Counted from the first letter of the stretch, positions 36,852 to 46,839 are shown. The stretch: DNA of 64,000 bases from Massilioclostridium coli (GCF_900095865.1 NZ_FMIZ01000005.1:1-64000), one strand, 5' to 3'. The notes: a model not told the origin generated them from the letters alone. Numbers and translations are program-made.

Positions 36852-39380
36852 ATGAAAGAATATTACACCCGTTCCATTCCAGTTAGCCCTAGAATTGGAA
36901 AATTAAAAGAGGATCTGTTTGCTAAGATGCCTCAAATGGAAGCGGACCGTGCGGAGCTGCTCACCGAGTCTTACCAACAGACAGAAGGCTTACCAATTAT
37001 TACACGCCGCGCAAAAGCGTTCGCCCATATTTTAAAGCATATTCCAATTGTGATCCGTGATCATGAACTGATTGTTGGAAGCAATACGGTTGCACCACGT
37101 AGTAGCCAGGCTTTTCCGGAGTTCTCTTTCCAGTGGGTAGCGGATGAATTTGATACCATGGAAACCCGTGAAGCGGATCCATTTTATATTTCCGAAGATA
37201 CCAAACAACGTTTGGCAAAAGCGTTCCAGTATTGGGAAGGCAAAACAACCAGCGATTTGGCTACTTCTTATATGACTCCAGAAACATTGACAGCAATCGA
37301 GCATAATATTTTTACTCCAGGAAACTATTTCTACAATGGGGTAGGGCATGTTACCGTATGTTATGGTAAAATCCTGCAAGTTGGGTTTGAAGGGATTATA
37401 GAAGAAGCAAAAGCTGCTTTGGCAAAATGTAATCCAGGGGATGCGGATTTTGCAAGACGCAGCCACTTTTTAGAAGCAGTCATTGAAAGCTGTGAAGCAG
37501 TCATTGGTTATGCACACCGTTATTCTGAACTGGCGGCAGCACAGGCAGAAGAATGTACGGACCCAACCCGTAAAACAGAGCTGTTTAAAATTTCCCGCAA
37601 CTGTGCCCAGGTTCCAGGTAAACCTGCCCGCAATTTCTATGAAGCTTGCCAGTCCTTCTGGTTTGTACAGCAGTTGCTACAGTTGGAATCCAGCGGCCAC
37701 TCAATTTCCCCAGGCCGTTTTGACCAATATATGTACCCTTATTTTGAAAAGGATTTAAAAGAAGGTAAAATCACCCACGAATCCGCTCAGGAACTGTTGG
37801 ATTGTATCTGGATTAAATTAAATGACCTGAACAAAGCGAGAGATGCTGCCTCTGCAGAAGGGTTTGCTGGATATAGTTTGTTCCAGAACCTTTGTGTTGG
37901 CGGTCAGGATGAAAACGGTATGGACGTTACTAACGACCTGTCCTTTATGTGTGTGGAAGCTTCTATGCACGTATTTCTGCCACAGCCATCCTTGTCCTGC
38001 CGTGTTTGGAATGGTACCCCAAACGAATTGCTGATTAAATGTGCAGAACTGACCAGAACAGGGATTGGCTTACCAGCTTATTATAACGACGAAGTGATTA
38101 TTCCATCTCTGGAAAGCCGTGGTTTGACATTACAGGATGCCCGTGATTACAATATCATCGGTTGTGTAGAACCACAAAAATCTGGAAAAACTGAGGGATG
38201 GCATGATGCTGCGTTCTATAACATGCTCCGCCCTTTGGAACTGGTATTCTCCCGTGGTATGGATAACGGCGTAATGGTTGGGATTGATACTGGCGATGTT
38301 ACACAGATGAAAACATTTGACGAGTTCTACAATGCGTATAAAAAACAAACAGAATATTTAATCAGTTTGTTAGTAAACGCAGATAATGCAATTGATGTTG
38401 CCCATGCAGAACGCTGTCCATTACCATTCCTTTCCTCTATGATTGAGGATTGTATTGGACGAGGTAAGAGTGTGCAGGAAGGTGGAGCAATCTACAACTT
38501 TACCGGCCCGCAGGGCTTTGGGATTGCCAACATGACAGACGCACTTTGGGCAATCAAAACTTTGGTATTTGAACAGCATAAATTGACCATGGCAGAATAC
38601 AAACAAGCTTTGGATGACAACTTTGGACATGGTATGTCGGATGAAAAAGCAACCCAGATTACCGCTGAAATTGTAAAACAGTTAGCTGCTGTTGGAAAAA
38701 ATGTTAGCAATGAACAGATTGCTGCTGTTTATAACCAGGTAAAATCCCAAGCTTGTTCCCCAGAAAAACAAGCAAAATACAACCAGTTATTAAACTGGAT
38801 TGATGAATTACCGAAGTTCGGTAACGATATTGAAGAAGTAGACCGGTTTGCGCGTGATGTTGCTTACACTTATACAAAACCATTAGAGCAGTACCATAAC
38901 CCACGCGGCGGTATTTTCCAAGCTGGTTTGTATCCAGTATCTGCTAACGTTCCTTTAGGTGCGCAAACAGGTGCTACACCGGATGGCCGTTTAGCTGGAA
39001 CTCCAGTTGCAGACGGTGTATCCCCAGTATCCGGAAAAGATGTACATGGACCAACGGCTGCTTGTAACTCGGTATCCCGTTTGGATCACTTTATTGCATC
39101 CAACGGAACACTGTTTAACCAGAAGTTCCATCCATCTGCATTGTCTGGTACACAGGGATTGGCGAACTTTGCGTCTTTAATCCGTGCTTACTTTGACCAA
39201 AAAGGTATGCACGTACAGTTTAATGTTGTCAGCAGGGAAACTTTGATAGACGCCCAGAAACATCCAGAGAATTATAAAGGTCTGGTCGTACGTGTAGCAG
39301 GATACAGTGCGTTGTTTACCACATTATCCAAGTCCTTGCAGGATGATATTATTAAACGTACAGAACACGTTTTCCAATAA
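36852..39380 (+). CDS. Glycyl radical enzyme, glycerol/propanediol dehydratase-like
   Basis: 842 aa. The active-site cysteine is C438 in GCVEP, with E440 and D452 in KTEGWHD. GHS (residues ~286-288) and GVGHV near residue 165 match residues used by B12-independent glycerol and 1,2-propanediol dehydratases. The glycyl radical site is G817 in VRVAGYSA. Expected reaction: dehydration of a vicinal diol to an aldehyde; trans-4-hydroxyproline dehydratase and choline lyase are family alternatives. AAGGAG precedes ATG 36852. Its activase follows 66 bp downstream. No microcompartment shell gene or aldehyde dehydrogenase is adjacent. Confidence 0.9.
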   Translation: MKEYYTRSIPVSPRIGKLKEDLFAKMPQMEADRAELLTESYQQTEGLPIITRRAKAFAHILKHIPIVIRDHELIVGSNTVAPRSSQAFPEFSFQWVADEFDTMETREADPFYISEDTKQRLAKAFQYWEGKTTSDLATSYMTPETLTAIEHNIFTPGNYFYNGVGHVTVCYGKILQVGFEGIIEEAKAALAKCNPGDADFARRSHFLEAVIESCEAVIGYAHRYSELAAAQAEECTDPTRKTELFKISRNCAQVPGKPARNFYEACQSFWFVQQLLQLESSGHSISPGRFDQYMYPYFEKDLKEGKITHESAQELLDCIWIKLNDLNKARDAASAEGFAGYSLFQNLCVGGQDENGMDVTNDLSFMCVEASMHVFLPQPSLSCRVWNGTPNELLIKCAELTRTGIGLPAYYNDEVIIPSLESRGLTLQDARDYNIIGCVEPQKSGKTEGWHDAAFYNMLRPLELVFSRGMDNGVMVGIDTGDVTQMKTFDEFYNAYKKQTEYLISLLVNADNAIDVAHAERCPLPFLSSMIEDCIGRGKSVQEGGAIYNFTGPQGFGIANMTDALWAIKTLVFEQHKLTMAEYKQALDDNFGHGMSDEKATQITAEIVKQLAAVGKNVSNEQIAAVYNQVKSQACSPEKQAKYNQLLNWIDELPKFGNDIEEVDRFARDVAYTYTKPLEQYHNPRGGIFQAGLYPVSANVPLGAQTGATPDGRLAGTPVADGVSPVSGKDVHGPTAACNSVSRLDHFIASNGTLFNQKFHPSALSGTQGLANFASLIRAYFDQKGMHVQFNVVSRETLIDAQKHPENYKGLVVRVAGYSALFTTLSKSLQDDIIKRTEHVFQ

Positions 39381-39446
39381 AATAGAAAACAAAAGGTAGG
39401 CCCGTATTTGATCAGACAACCGGGCAGTTTGCCTGTTGGAGGAAAT

Positions 39447-40241
39447 ATGGATCACAGTTATTTAGAAGAAACAGGGCGTATTTTTGACGTACAGCGGTTC
39501 TCTGTACATGATGGCCCGGGTATCCGTACCATTATCTTTTTAAAGGGTTGCCCATTGCGCTGCAAATGGTGTTGCAATCCAGAATCTCAGCAATATGAGA
39601 TTCAAAAGATGGTGGTAAATGGTGTACCAAAGACAATGGGGCGGGACGTTACCGTTCAAGAAGTATTAAATGAAGTTCGTAAAGACTTAACTTATTATTG
39701 GCGTTCCGGCGGAGGGGTAACCCTTTCTGGTGGAGAATGCCTGTTCCAATCAGATTTTGCTGCGGCAATCCTGCGTGCTTGCAAAGAACAATGTATTAAC
39801 ACTGCAATTGAAACAACGGGTTTTGCGCCATTTAGTAATATCCAAAAGCTGCTGCCCTGGCTGGATGTGGTTTTAATGGACATCAAACATGTGGATGATG
39901 AAAAACACAAGGCATTTACTGGACAATCCAATCGGCTGATTTTGGAAAACGCAAAAAAAATTGCGGAATCAGGTGCTAATTTGGTGATTCGTGTTCCAGT
40001 TGTTCCGGAGTTCAACCACACCCCTCGTGAGATTTATCAAATTGCAAAATTTGCGGAGCAGCTGCCTGGAGTAAAACGAATCCACCTACTTCCTTACCAT
40101 CGCTTAGGGGAAGATAAATATGCAGGACTTGGACGTAAGTATGAGTTAAGCAATATTGATCCTCAGAACAATGAGGCGTTAGAAGAACTTTTAAATACTG
40201 TAAGAAATAATACTGCTTTAGAGTGCCAGATTGGCGGCTAA
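39447..40241 (+). CDS. Glycyl radical enzyme activase (radical SAM)
   Basis: 264 aa from ATG 39447, chosen for GGAGG just upstream; a TTG at 39408 is the alternative. The radical SAM C-x3-C-x2-C motif is CPLRCKWC, following VHDGPGIRTIIFLKGC, the typical N-terminus of these activases. It generates the glycyl radical on the partner enzyme using SAM and a 4Fe-4S cluster. The ferredoxin-like insert with two extra clusters, common in diol-dehydratase activases, is absent: after the SAM motif the protein passes directly to GGGVTLSGGE. It is cotranscribed with the enzyme gene and followed by a terminator. Confidence 0.92.
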   Translation: MDHSYLEETGRIFDVQRFSVHDGPGIRTIIFLKGCPLRCKWCCNPESQQYEIQKMVVNGVPKTMGRDVTVQEVLNEVRKDLTYYWRSGGGVTLSGGECLFQSDFAAAILRACKEQCINTAIETTGFAPFSNIQKLLPWLDVVLMDIKHVDDEKHKAFTGQSNRLILENAKKIAESGANLVIRVPVVPEFNHTPREIYQIAKFAEQLPGVKRIHLLPYHRLGEDKYAGLGRKYELSNIDPQNNEALEELLNTVRNNTALECQIGG

Positions 40242-40262
40242 TTTTCTATTATTTTAAATAGG

Positions 40263-40296
40263 CAAAATCCCACTGTATTCGCAGTGGGATTTTGTG
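40263..40296 (+). terminator. Terminator of the glycyl radical operon
   Basis: CAAAATCCCACTG pairs with CAGTGGGATTTTG around a 6-nt loop and is followed by T-rich sequence. The stretch 40300-40593 beyond it shows no gene. Confidence 0.85.
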
Positions 40297-40593
40297 ATTT
40301 TTATAGGGTTTCGTTATATTATTTATAAAATATAACCCCTTTTTCTTTCCTAGCAAATGTGGTATAATAATTTTATTAAGATAAAATGATTTATTTTGCT
40401 TTTCTTTATGAATTGTGTTTGATTCAGAACGAATTAGTTGTAATGATAAGGCTTTATCTTAACCAATGATAAGATACTGTCCTTTTTAGGGTTAAGATAG
40501 TTGAAGCAACATCATAAGTATTAGGAAATGTCTATTTTATTTTTTGTTTTTGGCAAATAGGGAGTCCACTTATTTTGTGGTTTCTATGTTTCC

Positions 40594-41148
40594 TTAAAGA
40601 AAGGAAACAATTAGTTCATAGCAACCAATCCCTATTAAAACTAGGGCGGACAAAATAGAAGAATATTTACCAAGTAACTTTTGGGCAATGTGTTTTCCTA
40701 GGAAATTTCCCAGAATAAAGCATAGAATTGTGATAATAAAGGTTACCGTGGTAGCTATAACGATGGATAATCCGGCAACCCCTGCTGCAAATCCAATGCC
40801 AGCATTATTTATAGTTAACGCAATTGCTAAAAAAATAGAGGATTGAAATGATATCTCTGTTGTTTGTTGGGGTTGGTTGGTATGCAAAATCGAGTCCATC
40901 AGCATCCATATCCCAATCAGTACCAGTAATGCTGCGCCAATTTTATCCGGAAGCCATGTGGAGAGCAAGCCGGAAAATAAGCTTCCCACTATAAGAGATG
41001 CCCATGTTCCAAAAGTAGAAATTACTGCAATACATAGAATATGCTGTATGGTAAATTTTTTGTTTGCCGCGGCAGTGGTGGCAGATAAAATAAGTGTATC
41101 AATATTTGCGGAAAAACAAAGAACGATAATAGAAAAGAATTGTTCCAT
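40594..41148 (-). CDS. MntP/YtaF-family membrane protein
   Basis: 184 aa with six hydrophobic segments in two repeats of three. Conserved family features appear in each half: SANIDTLILSA near the N-terminus (Asp in TM1) and TINNAGIGFAAGVA in the second half. The family includes the manganese exporter MntP and the sporulation protein YtaF. The Asn-Ala-Gly in the second repeat replaces the Asp seen in MntP, so a YtaF-like member is likelier. No Mn riboswitch was seen upstream. Confidence 0.8.
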   Translation of the reverse strand: MEQFFSIIVLCFSANIDTLILSATTAAANKKFTIQHILCIAVISTFGTWASLIVGSLFSGLLSTWLPDKIGAALLVLIGIWMLMDSILHTNQPQQTTEISFQSSIFLAIALTINNAGIGFAAGVAGLSIVIATTVTFIITILCFILGNFLGKHIAQKLLGKYSSILSALVLIGIGCYELIVSFL

Positions 41149-41246
41149 GCCATTCCTCCTTTTTCTTCCATCCCATTATCCTATGAAATGGGGACGAAAA
41201 GGTTGCAAGGAATGGACAAAAGAATAACAGGAAAGGTGGAAGATGG

Positions 41247-42617
41247 TTGGAAAGAGAAAAATTTTCATCCAGGCTGGGATTTTTGTTAATTTCAGCCGGC
41301 TGCGCAATTGGTTTGGGTAATGTATGGAGGTTCCCATATATTACGGGGCAATATGGCGGTGCAGCGTTTGTGCTGCTTTATATTGTGTTTTTAATTATAT
41401 TGGGATTACCTATTGTAGTAATGGAATTTTCGGTTGGCCGTGCCAGCCAAAAGAGTCCTATTCGGTCTTTTGAGGTGTTGGAGAGAAAAGGACAAAAATG
41501 GCATTTATTTGGATATGTCGCCTTGGCAGGTAACTATATTTTAATGATGTTTTATACTACAATTGCAGGCCTAATGCTGTTGTATTTTGCCAAAACAGCA
41601 AAAGGAGATTTTGTAGGGATGACGACCTCACAAATAGAAGGGGTTTATGGAGAAGTGACAGCACAGCCATGGCTAATGCTGATATGTATGGTATTGGTAG
41701 TGTTCATTGGCTTTGGGATTTGTTCTTTAGGGCTAAAAAATGGGGTAGAAAAAATCACAAAAGTCATGATGCTTTGCCTGCTATTTCTTATTATTGTTTT
41801 GGTAATCCGTTCTTTAACTTTGCCAAATGCATCAGAGGGATTAAAATTTTATTTGTTGCCTGACTTTGGAAGGATGATGGAAGCAGGGTTAGCGGATACC
41901 ATTTTTGCGGCGATGAGCCAAGCATTCTTCACATTAAGTATTGGAATTGGATCGCTAGCGATTTTTGGAAGTTATATTGGAAAAGAACGCCGCTTGACTG
42001 GGGATGCTATTAGCATTACAGTATTGGATACCTTTGTAGCGGTAATGTCCGGTTTGATCATTTTTCCTGCTTGTTTCTCCTTTGGTGTGGAACCAGGAAG
42101 TGGACCTGGACTGATCTTCCAGACCCTGCCAAATATTTTTAATGAAATGCAAGGAGGCCGCATTTGGGGGAGTTTATTCTTTATCTTTATGGCATTTGCG
42201 GCGTTGTCTACCGTAATTGCAGTATTTGAGAATATCATTTCCTCCTGCATGGATAAATGGGGATGGTCCCGTAAAAAAGCGGTTTTAATCAATATTGTGT
42301 TGGTGATTATCCTTTCTTTACCTTGCGTTTTAGGATTTAGTGTGCTAAGTGGGATACAACCGTTTGGTGCTGGCAGTACGATTATGGATTTGGAAGATTT
42401 TATTGTCAGCAGCAACCTGTTGCCATTGGGTTCCTTGGTATACCTTTTGTTTTGTGTTACCCGCTATGGTTGGGGATGGGACAATTTTATCGAAGAAGCC
42501 AATACTGGCAAAGGAATCAAATTCCCAAAATGGACAAGAAAATATATTACATTTGTCCTCCCGTTGATTGTACTGGTTATTTTTGTACAAGGATATATCA
42601 GTAAATTTTTCTTATAA
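41247..42617 (+). CDS. Sodium-dependent transporter, NSS (LeuT) family
   Basis: 456 aa, about 11 membrane spans, the usual size for bacterial NSS proteins. The start is a TTG at 41247, supported by AAAGGTGG 6 nt upstream and by the family N-terminus (SSRLGFLLISAGCAIGLGNV). The unwound TM1 motif GLGNVWRFPY binds Na+ and substrate. Substrate is probably an amino acid or related amine; it cannot be fixed from sequence. Monocistronic with a strong terminator. Confidence 0.92.
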   Translation: MEREKFSSRLGFLLISAGCAIGLGNVWRFPYITGQYGGAAFVLLYIVFLIILGLPIVVMEFSVGRASQKSPIRSFEVLERKGQKWHLFGYVALAGNYILMMFYTTIAGLMLLYFAKTAKGDFVGMTTSQIEGVYGEVTAQPWLMLICMVLVVFIGFGICSLGLKNGVEKITKVMMLCLLFLIIVLVIRSLTLPNASEGLKFYLLPDFGRMMEAGLADTIFAAMSQAFFTLSIGIGSLAIFGSYIGKERRLTGDAISITVLDTFVAVMSGLIIFPACFSFGVEPGSGPGLIFQTLPNIFNEMQGGRIWGSLFFIFMAFAALSTVIAVFENIISSCMDKWGWSRKKAVLINIVLVIILSLPCVLGFSVLSGIQPFGAGSTIMDLEDFIVSSNLLPLGSLVYLLFCVTRYGWGWDNFIEEANTGKGIKFPKWTRKYITFVLPLIVLVIFVQGYISKFFL

Positions 42618-42619
42618 CA

Positions 42620-42657
42620 GAAAAAACTCCAGTTGTTTTCCAACTGGAGTTTTTTGC
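42620..42657 (+). terminator. Terminator after the NSS transporter
   Basis: AAAAAACTCCAGTTG pairs with CAACTGGAGTTTTTT around a short loop. Confidence 0.88.
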
Positions 42658-42898
42658 TTTTTTGGAGGTTTTACTGAAAAATTAAATCATCGAAAATAGG
42701 AAAATATCATATAAATGTATTTTTCATCATTATTTTTCTCATCTCATAGAAACAAGAAAGCATTGTTTCTAGAATAATATTTTCCGGTATAGAAGTATGA
42801 TAGAATATCTGGGTAATCTGATAGAATCTTCTTTTGATAGGAACCTGTTTTTTCCTCATTACGTAATATAGAGTAATGAAATAAATGGGGGAAATGAT

Positions 42899-43966
42899 AT
42901 GGTCAAGATCAGTTTATGTATGATTGTAAAGGATGAACAGGATGTTTTAGCTAGGTGTTTGGACCACATAAAAGATATTGTAGATGAGATTGTTATTGTG
43001 GACACTGGATCTACGGACAATACAAAGCAAATTGCGATGCGGTATACCGACCAAGTATATGATTATATATGGCAGGATGATTTTGCGGCAGCCAGGAATT
43101 TTGCCTTTTCCAAAGGGACAAAAGACTATTTATTCTGGTTGGATGCGGATGACGTTGTATTAGAACAGGATGCAGAAAAACTGCTCCAGTTAAAACAAAC
43201 CCTTTCCCCGGAAGTTGATATGGTTATGATGCAATACCATGTAGCCTTTGATAAGGAAGGGAATCCCAGTTTCTCATACGAGAGAGAACGACTTGTAAAA
43301 CGGGAAAAGGGTTACCAATGGAAGGGTGCCGTCCATGAAGCAATCACACCATCAGGGAATATCCTCCATACTGATATTGCAATCACTCATCAAAAACTTC
43401 ATCCCAGTGACCCTGACCGCAATCTACGCATTTTAGAAAAAATAAAGAAAAATACTGAATTGGACCCAAGACAGCAATTTTACTATGCCAGAGAACTGAT
43501 GAACCATCATCGTGACAAGGAGGCTATATTGGTATTCCGCAACTTTTTAGATTCTGGAAAGGGCTGGGTAGAAAACAATATCAATGCTTGTTTGGATTTA
43601 TCCCAATGTTATCAACGATTGGGACAGAAACAAAAAGCATTGGAATCCTTATTTTACAGTTTTATTTTTGATCGGCCAAGGGCTGAAATTTGTTGTGAAA
43701 TTGGAGCCTGTTTTTTGCGAGAAGAGCGGTATCAACAGGCAATTTATTGGTATCAAGCGGCATTGCAGTGCGATAAAGGGGACTCGAAAGGTGGTTTTAT
43801 CCTACCGGATTGTTATGACTTTATCCCCAATATCCAGTTATGTGTTTGCTATGATAGGATAGGGGAACATCAGACCGCCTACCAGTATCATCAAGTAACA
43901 GAACGCTTGAAATCCCACCATCCCATGGTAGTACACAACAAAAATTATTTTCAGTCTATTTTGTAA
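42899..43966 (+). CDS. Family 2 glycosyltransferase with TPR-like C-terminus
   Basis: 355 aa. The N-terminal GT-A domain (residues 1-~220) opens with ISLCMIVKDEQDVLARCL. The sugar-nucleotide and metal site is WLDADD (near residue 80), and VDTGSTDNT is the typical second strand. The C-terminal part has TPR-like helical repeats (LSQCYQRLGQKQKALESLFY, then EERYQQAIYWYQAALQ). This layout is common in SunS-like and flagellin- or peptide-modifying GT2 proteins, but no acceptor can be assigned. GGGGGA precedes the ATG. Confidence 0.88.
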   Translation: MVKISLCMIVKDEQDVLARCLDHIKDIVDEIVIVDTGSTDNTKQIAMRYTDQVYDYIWQDDFAAARNFAFSKGTKDYLFWLDADDVVLEQDAEKLLQLKQTLSPEVDMVMMQYHVAFDKEGNPSFSYERERLVKREKGYQWKGAVHEAITPSGNILHTDIAITHQKLHPSDPDRNLRILEKIKKNTELDPRQQFYYARELMNHHRDKEAILVFRNFLDSGKGWVENNINACLDLSQCYQRLGQKQKALESLFYSFIFDRPRAEICCEIGACFLREERYQQAIYWYQAALQCDKGDSKGGFILPDCYDFIPNIQLCVCYDRIGEHQTAYQYHQVTERLKSHHPMVVHNKNYFQSIL

Positions 43967-43972
43967 AATGAA

Positions 43973-44872
43973 TCAAATTAAAAGGCTAATAAACATCATT
44001 TCACGTAGTTTGTGATAGATTCCAGGTAGGTCTGAAATAGGAAGAGGGTTTTCTCCTTTTCCAATTTCAATGGTAAACCCATTCCTATGGGTGTGGTTGA
44101 TAAACCAATCCTTTAACCCTCCGTGAGAGGCAAGGCCAGTTGGATTCATTACTTGGTATCCAGAACTGGCTTTCAAGGCATCTGCAATCATTTTTGCGTT
44201 TTTAGGGGTGTTCGGGCCATAACTATAGTAGATTTCTTCTCCTTGGGAATGGAATGCCAATAGTTTTTTTATATTTAGCCCTAGACATAGGTGGACTAAT
44301 GCCCTTGTTTCTGGTTCCGACTGTGGAGTATATCCCCCAAATTGACGTTCACAGGGGCGTGTGATTCCAGCAGCGCGCTCCATAGCTTTTAATTCCTGGA
44401 AACCAGCATTAAAATTATGATTTAGGTCGATTCCTCGGGCATTAGCCTGCCAGGAACGTGTACTGGCTGTTAACATCCGGTCTACCTGACGGCGAAGATG
44501 TTTGGCGGAAGCTGCACCATTCAATGCAATCTCTACTCCATCTGGATTTGCCATTGGTACTACAATTAGCCCTCTCTCGGCAAACATATCCGTTAAATTG
44601 GTATCGAATAAGGGTTTTTGATTTTGTTCATGGTAACACAAATCTTCCAGGAAGTGTGTTACTAACATACAGGTTAGCCATTCCTGTGCGTGGATGGCGG
44701 CAACAAATAAAGTGGCGTTTTTTAAATTACCAATCCCTAAAGCAAAAATTTTTCTACCAAGGACGGATTTTCCAATTGAGAAATTTCGCATGTGGGGATA
44801 GGTATTTTTCATCTGTTGTACTTTGTCGCAAAGCAGCTCATAAGTAGGCGGATTTTGATAAAACTGGTCCAT
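43973..44872 (-). CDS. M14-family zinc carboxypeptidase
   Basis: 299 aa. The zinc site is H-x-x-E in AAIHAQEW (residues ~60-63) plus the later histidine in AFHSQGEE. The catalytic glutamate is in FTIEIGKGENP near the C-terminus, and the substrate arginine region is GIDLNHNF. There is no signal peptide. Relatives such as gamma-D-glutamyl-diaminoacid peptidase act on cell-wall peptides, a likely role here. It is convergent with the glycosyltransferase gene, 6 bp away. Confidence 0.88.
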   Translation of the reverse strand: MDQFYQNPPTYELLCDKVQQMKNTYPHMRNFSIGKSVLGRKIFALGIGNLKNATLFVAAIHAQEWLTCMLVTHFLEDLCYHEQNQKPLFDTNLTDMFAERGLIVVPMANPDGVEIALNGAASAKHLRRQVDRMLTASTRSWQANARGIDLNHNFNAGFQELKAMERAAGITRPCERQFGGYTPQSEPETRALVHLCLGLNIKKLLAFHSQGEEIYYSYGPNTPKNAKMIADALKASSGYQVMNPTGLASHGGLKDWFINHTHRNGFTIEIGKGENPLPISDLPGIYHKLREMMFISLLI

Positions 44873-45014
44873 ATCATTACTCCTTCGTGTTTAGGTTATT
44901 CCATATATATTGAAAAATTTTTCTGTTTATGTGATAATAAAAGAAACAGCTTTTTCTTAGATTAGATAAAATAGAAATTACTGGTATTATGAAGCCAGAA
45001 AGGAGAATCCCAAA

Positions 45015-45566
45015 ATGAAATTGACCGAAAAACGTTTGGATGGAACAACGATTTACGAAGGAAGAATCATTACCGTAATTAACGATAAAGTAGAATTGGA
45101 GAATGGAACAGTAAGTGCCCGTGAGGTAGTGCGGCATCCCGGTGGAGTATGTGTAGCTGCCTTGAGCGATGACCGTTGTATTTACCTGGTGCGTCAGTTT
45201 CGTTATCCTTACCAGGAAGTTGTTGTAGAGTTACCTGCGGGGAAATTGGACAAAGGCAATGAAAATTCTTTGGAAGCTGGAAAGCGGGAATTACTGGAAG
45301 AAACAGGAATTGTAGCGGACCATTATTATGATTTAGGAAAACTCTATCCTTCTCCTGGCTATTGCGATGAAATTATCTCGATGTATGTGGCGACAGGGCT
45401 GCATTTCCGTCAGCAGCAGCTGGATGAAGGGGAATTTTTAGAGGTAGAAAAAATGCCTTTAGCCCAAGCGGTAGACCTGGTGTTGAAGGGTGAAATTAAG
45501 GATTCCAAAAGCCAGGCAGCGATTTTAAAACTTTCTATTTTATTAGAACGGGGTATCATTGAGTAG
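45015..45566 (+). CDS. NUDIX hydrolase, ADP-ribose pyrophosphatase-like
   Basis: 183 aa, the usual length for bacterial ADP-ribose pyrophosphatases. The Nudix helix is GKLDKGNENSLEAGKRELLE followed by ETG. Compared with the consensus it has one extra residue between the first glycine and the first glutamate (G-x6-E), with the REL-x-EE metal-binding core intact. AAGGAG precedes ATG 45015. The stop overlaps the start of the next gene by 8 bp, so the two are translationally coupled. Confidence 0.92.
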   Translation: MKLTEKRLDGTTIYEGRIITVINDKVELENGTVSAREVVRHPGGVCVAALSDDRCIYLVRQFRYPYQEVVVELPAGKLDKGNENSLEAGKRELLEETGIVADHYYDLGKLYPSPGYCDEIISMYVATGLHFRQQQLDEGEFLEVEKMPLAQAVDLVLKGEIKDSKSQAAILKLSILLERGIIE

Positions 45567-46380
45567 GATGCAACGGAAAGAATTAGCGGAACGGCTAAAC
45601 CAGGCGGGAATTTCCCTTTTTGGAGTTGCTCCCATGCCAGCGGAAGAATTTTTGTTGCAATGCAGGGCGAAATCTAAAATTCCGGAAGGGGCAAAATCAG
45701 TAATTGTCTGTTTATTTCCTTATTATTCTCCTGAATTAGAACAGGGGAATATTTCTCAGTATGCCATGGTGGAGGATTATCATAAAGTGGTTGGTAGTTA
45801 CCTGAGTCGGGCCTGTGAGCTGCTCTCTCAAGTGGGAGGGAAGTTTGTTCCTTTTGTGGACAATTCTCCGATACCAGAAGTATCCATTGCATTACAGGCC
45901 GGACTTGGAAAACAAGGCAAGAATGGTTTGTTGATTACCAAACAATATGGAACTTACCAGTTTATTGGGGAAATAGTAACCGACCAGCTGCTAGAATACG
46001 ATGTTTCATCAAAAGCTTTCTGTTGCGGTTGTGGCAGATGCGAAACTGCCTGTCCAGGGAAAGCAATCCAACACGGGAAAATCAGGTTGGAACAATGTGC
46101 TTCCCATATTAACCAACTTAAACGGGACTTAACAGAACAGGAGCAGCAGTTGGTAAAGGATTGTGGGCTGGTTTGGGGATGCGATATTTGTCAAAAAGTT
46201 TGCCCTCATAACCAGAATATCCAAACCACTACAATACCAGAATTTTTACGTCCTCCAGTTTGTTCTGTATCATGGGAGACAATTCCTAAACTGGTTCAAA
46301 CAAGGGCGTTCGGATTCCGAGGACCAAAGCCGTTGTTACGGAATTACCAGCTGTTATATCCGGAAAGCTGTATAAAATAA
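45559..46380 (+). CDS. QueG-like iron-sulfur protein (short epoxyqueuosine reductase relative)
   Basis: 273 aa, shorter than classical QueG (~350-380 aa). An N-terminal DUF1730-type region (GVAPMPAEEF, DNSPIPEVSIALQAGLG) is followed by two 4Fe-4S motifs, CGCGRCETACPGKAI and GCDICQKVCPHN. The family domain order is kept but the C-terminal HEAT-like repeats of QueG are missing. The proposed start is TTG 45559, with weak SD support; ATG 45568 is the alternative. It overlaps the NUDIX gene. Reduction of epoxyqueuosine is possible but unproven. Confidence 0.82.
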   Translation: MSRMQRKELAERLNQAGISLFGVAPMPAEEFLLQCRAKSKIPEGAKSVIVCLFPYYSPELEQGNISQYAMVEDYHKVVGSYLSRACELLSQVGGKFVPFVDNSPIPEVSIALQAGLGKQGKNGLLITKQYGTYQFIGEIVTDQLLEYDVSSKAFCCGCGRCETACPGKAIQHGKIRLEQCASHINQLKRDLTEQEQQLVKDCGLVWGCDICQKVCPHNQNIQTTTIPEFLRPPVCSVSWETIPKLVQTRAFGFRGPKPLLRNYQLLYPESCIK

Positions 46381-46428
46381 AGAAATCATTCCCATACTAC
46401 CAACATCATAATTGGGGAGGTAGTAAAG

Positions 46429-46839
46429 ATGTTAATTAAGGATGTTATGAGCCGGCATATTGCTACAGTGGGGGAAGAAACCACCATTGCAGATACAGCA
46501 GTTTTAATGGAAGAGTACGATATTGGAGTTGTGCCTGTAGTGGAACAAAAACAGCTACTAGGTGTGGTTACTGACCGGGATATTGTTCTCCGTTGTGTGG
46601 CAAAAGGAAAGGATATTACTCAAACAAAAGTGAAAGAGGTTATGAGTAAAAATATGGTTTCTGTATCCCCAGACCAGCCTTTGGATATGGCGTTACAAGC
46701 GATGGCAGGGCGACAAGTAAAGCGTTTGGCAGTAACAGACCAGGGAAAATTGGCTGGAGTAATCAGCTTATCGGACATTGCAAGGATACGGAGTTCAGCA
46801 GAAACTTCATGGGCATTAACCGAAATTTCCATGCCTTAA
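46429..46839 (+). CDS. Tandem CBS-domain protein
   Basis: 136 aa containing a CBS pair and nothing else: first repeat MLIKDVMSRHIATVGEETTI to VVTDRDIVLR, second repeat VKEVMSKNMVSVSPDQPLD to VISLSDIARI. Such stand-alone CBS pairs bind adenosine nucleotides and act as energy sensors. GGGAGG precedes ATG 46429. It lies 48 bp after the QueG-like gene and may be cotranscribed. Confidence 0.9.
   Translation: MLIKDVMSRHIATVGEETTIADTAVLMEEYDIGVVPVVEQKQLLGVVTDRDIVLRCVAKGKDITQTKVKEVMSKNMVSVSPDQPLDMALQAMAGRQVKRLAVTDQGKLAGVISLSDIARIRSSAETSWALTEISMP

Noticed and set aside
45244-45325. Extra residue in the Nudix box as a sign of an inactive enzyme
   Set aside because: The REL-x-EE metal-binding core is intact and loop length before it varies, so loss of function is not supported.
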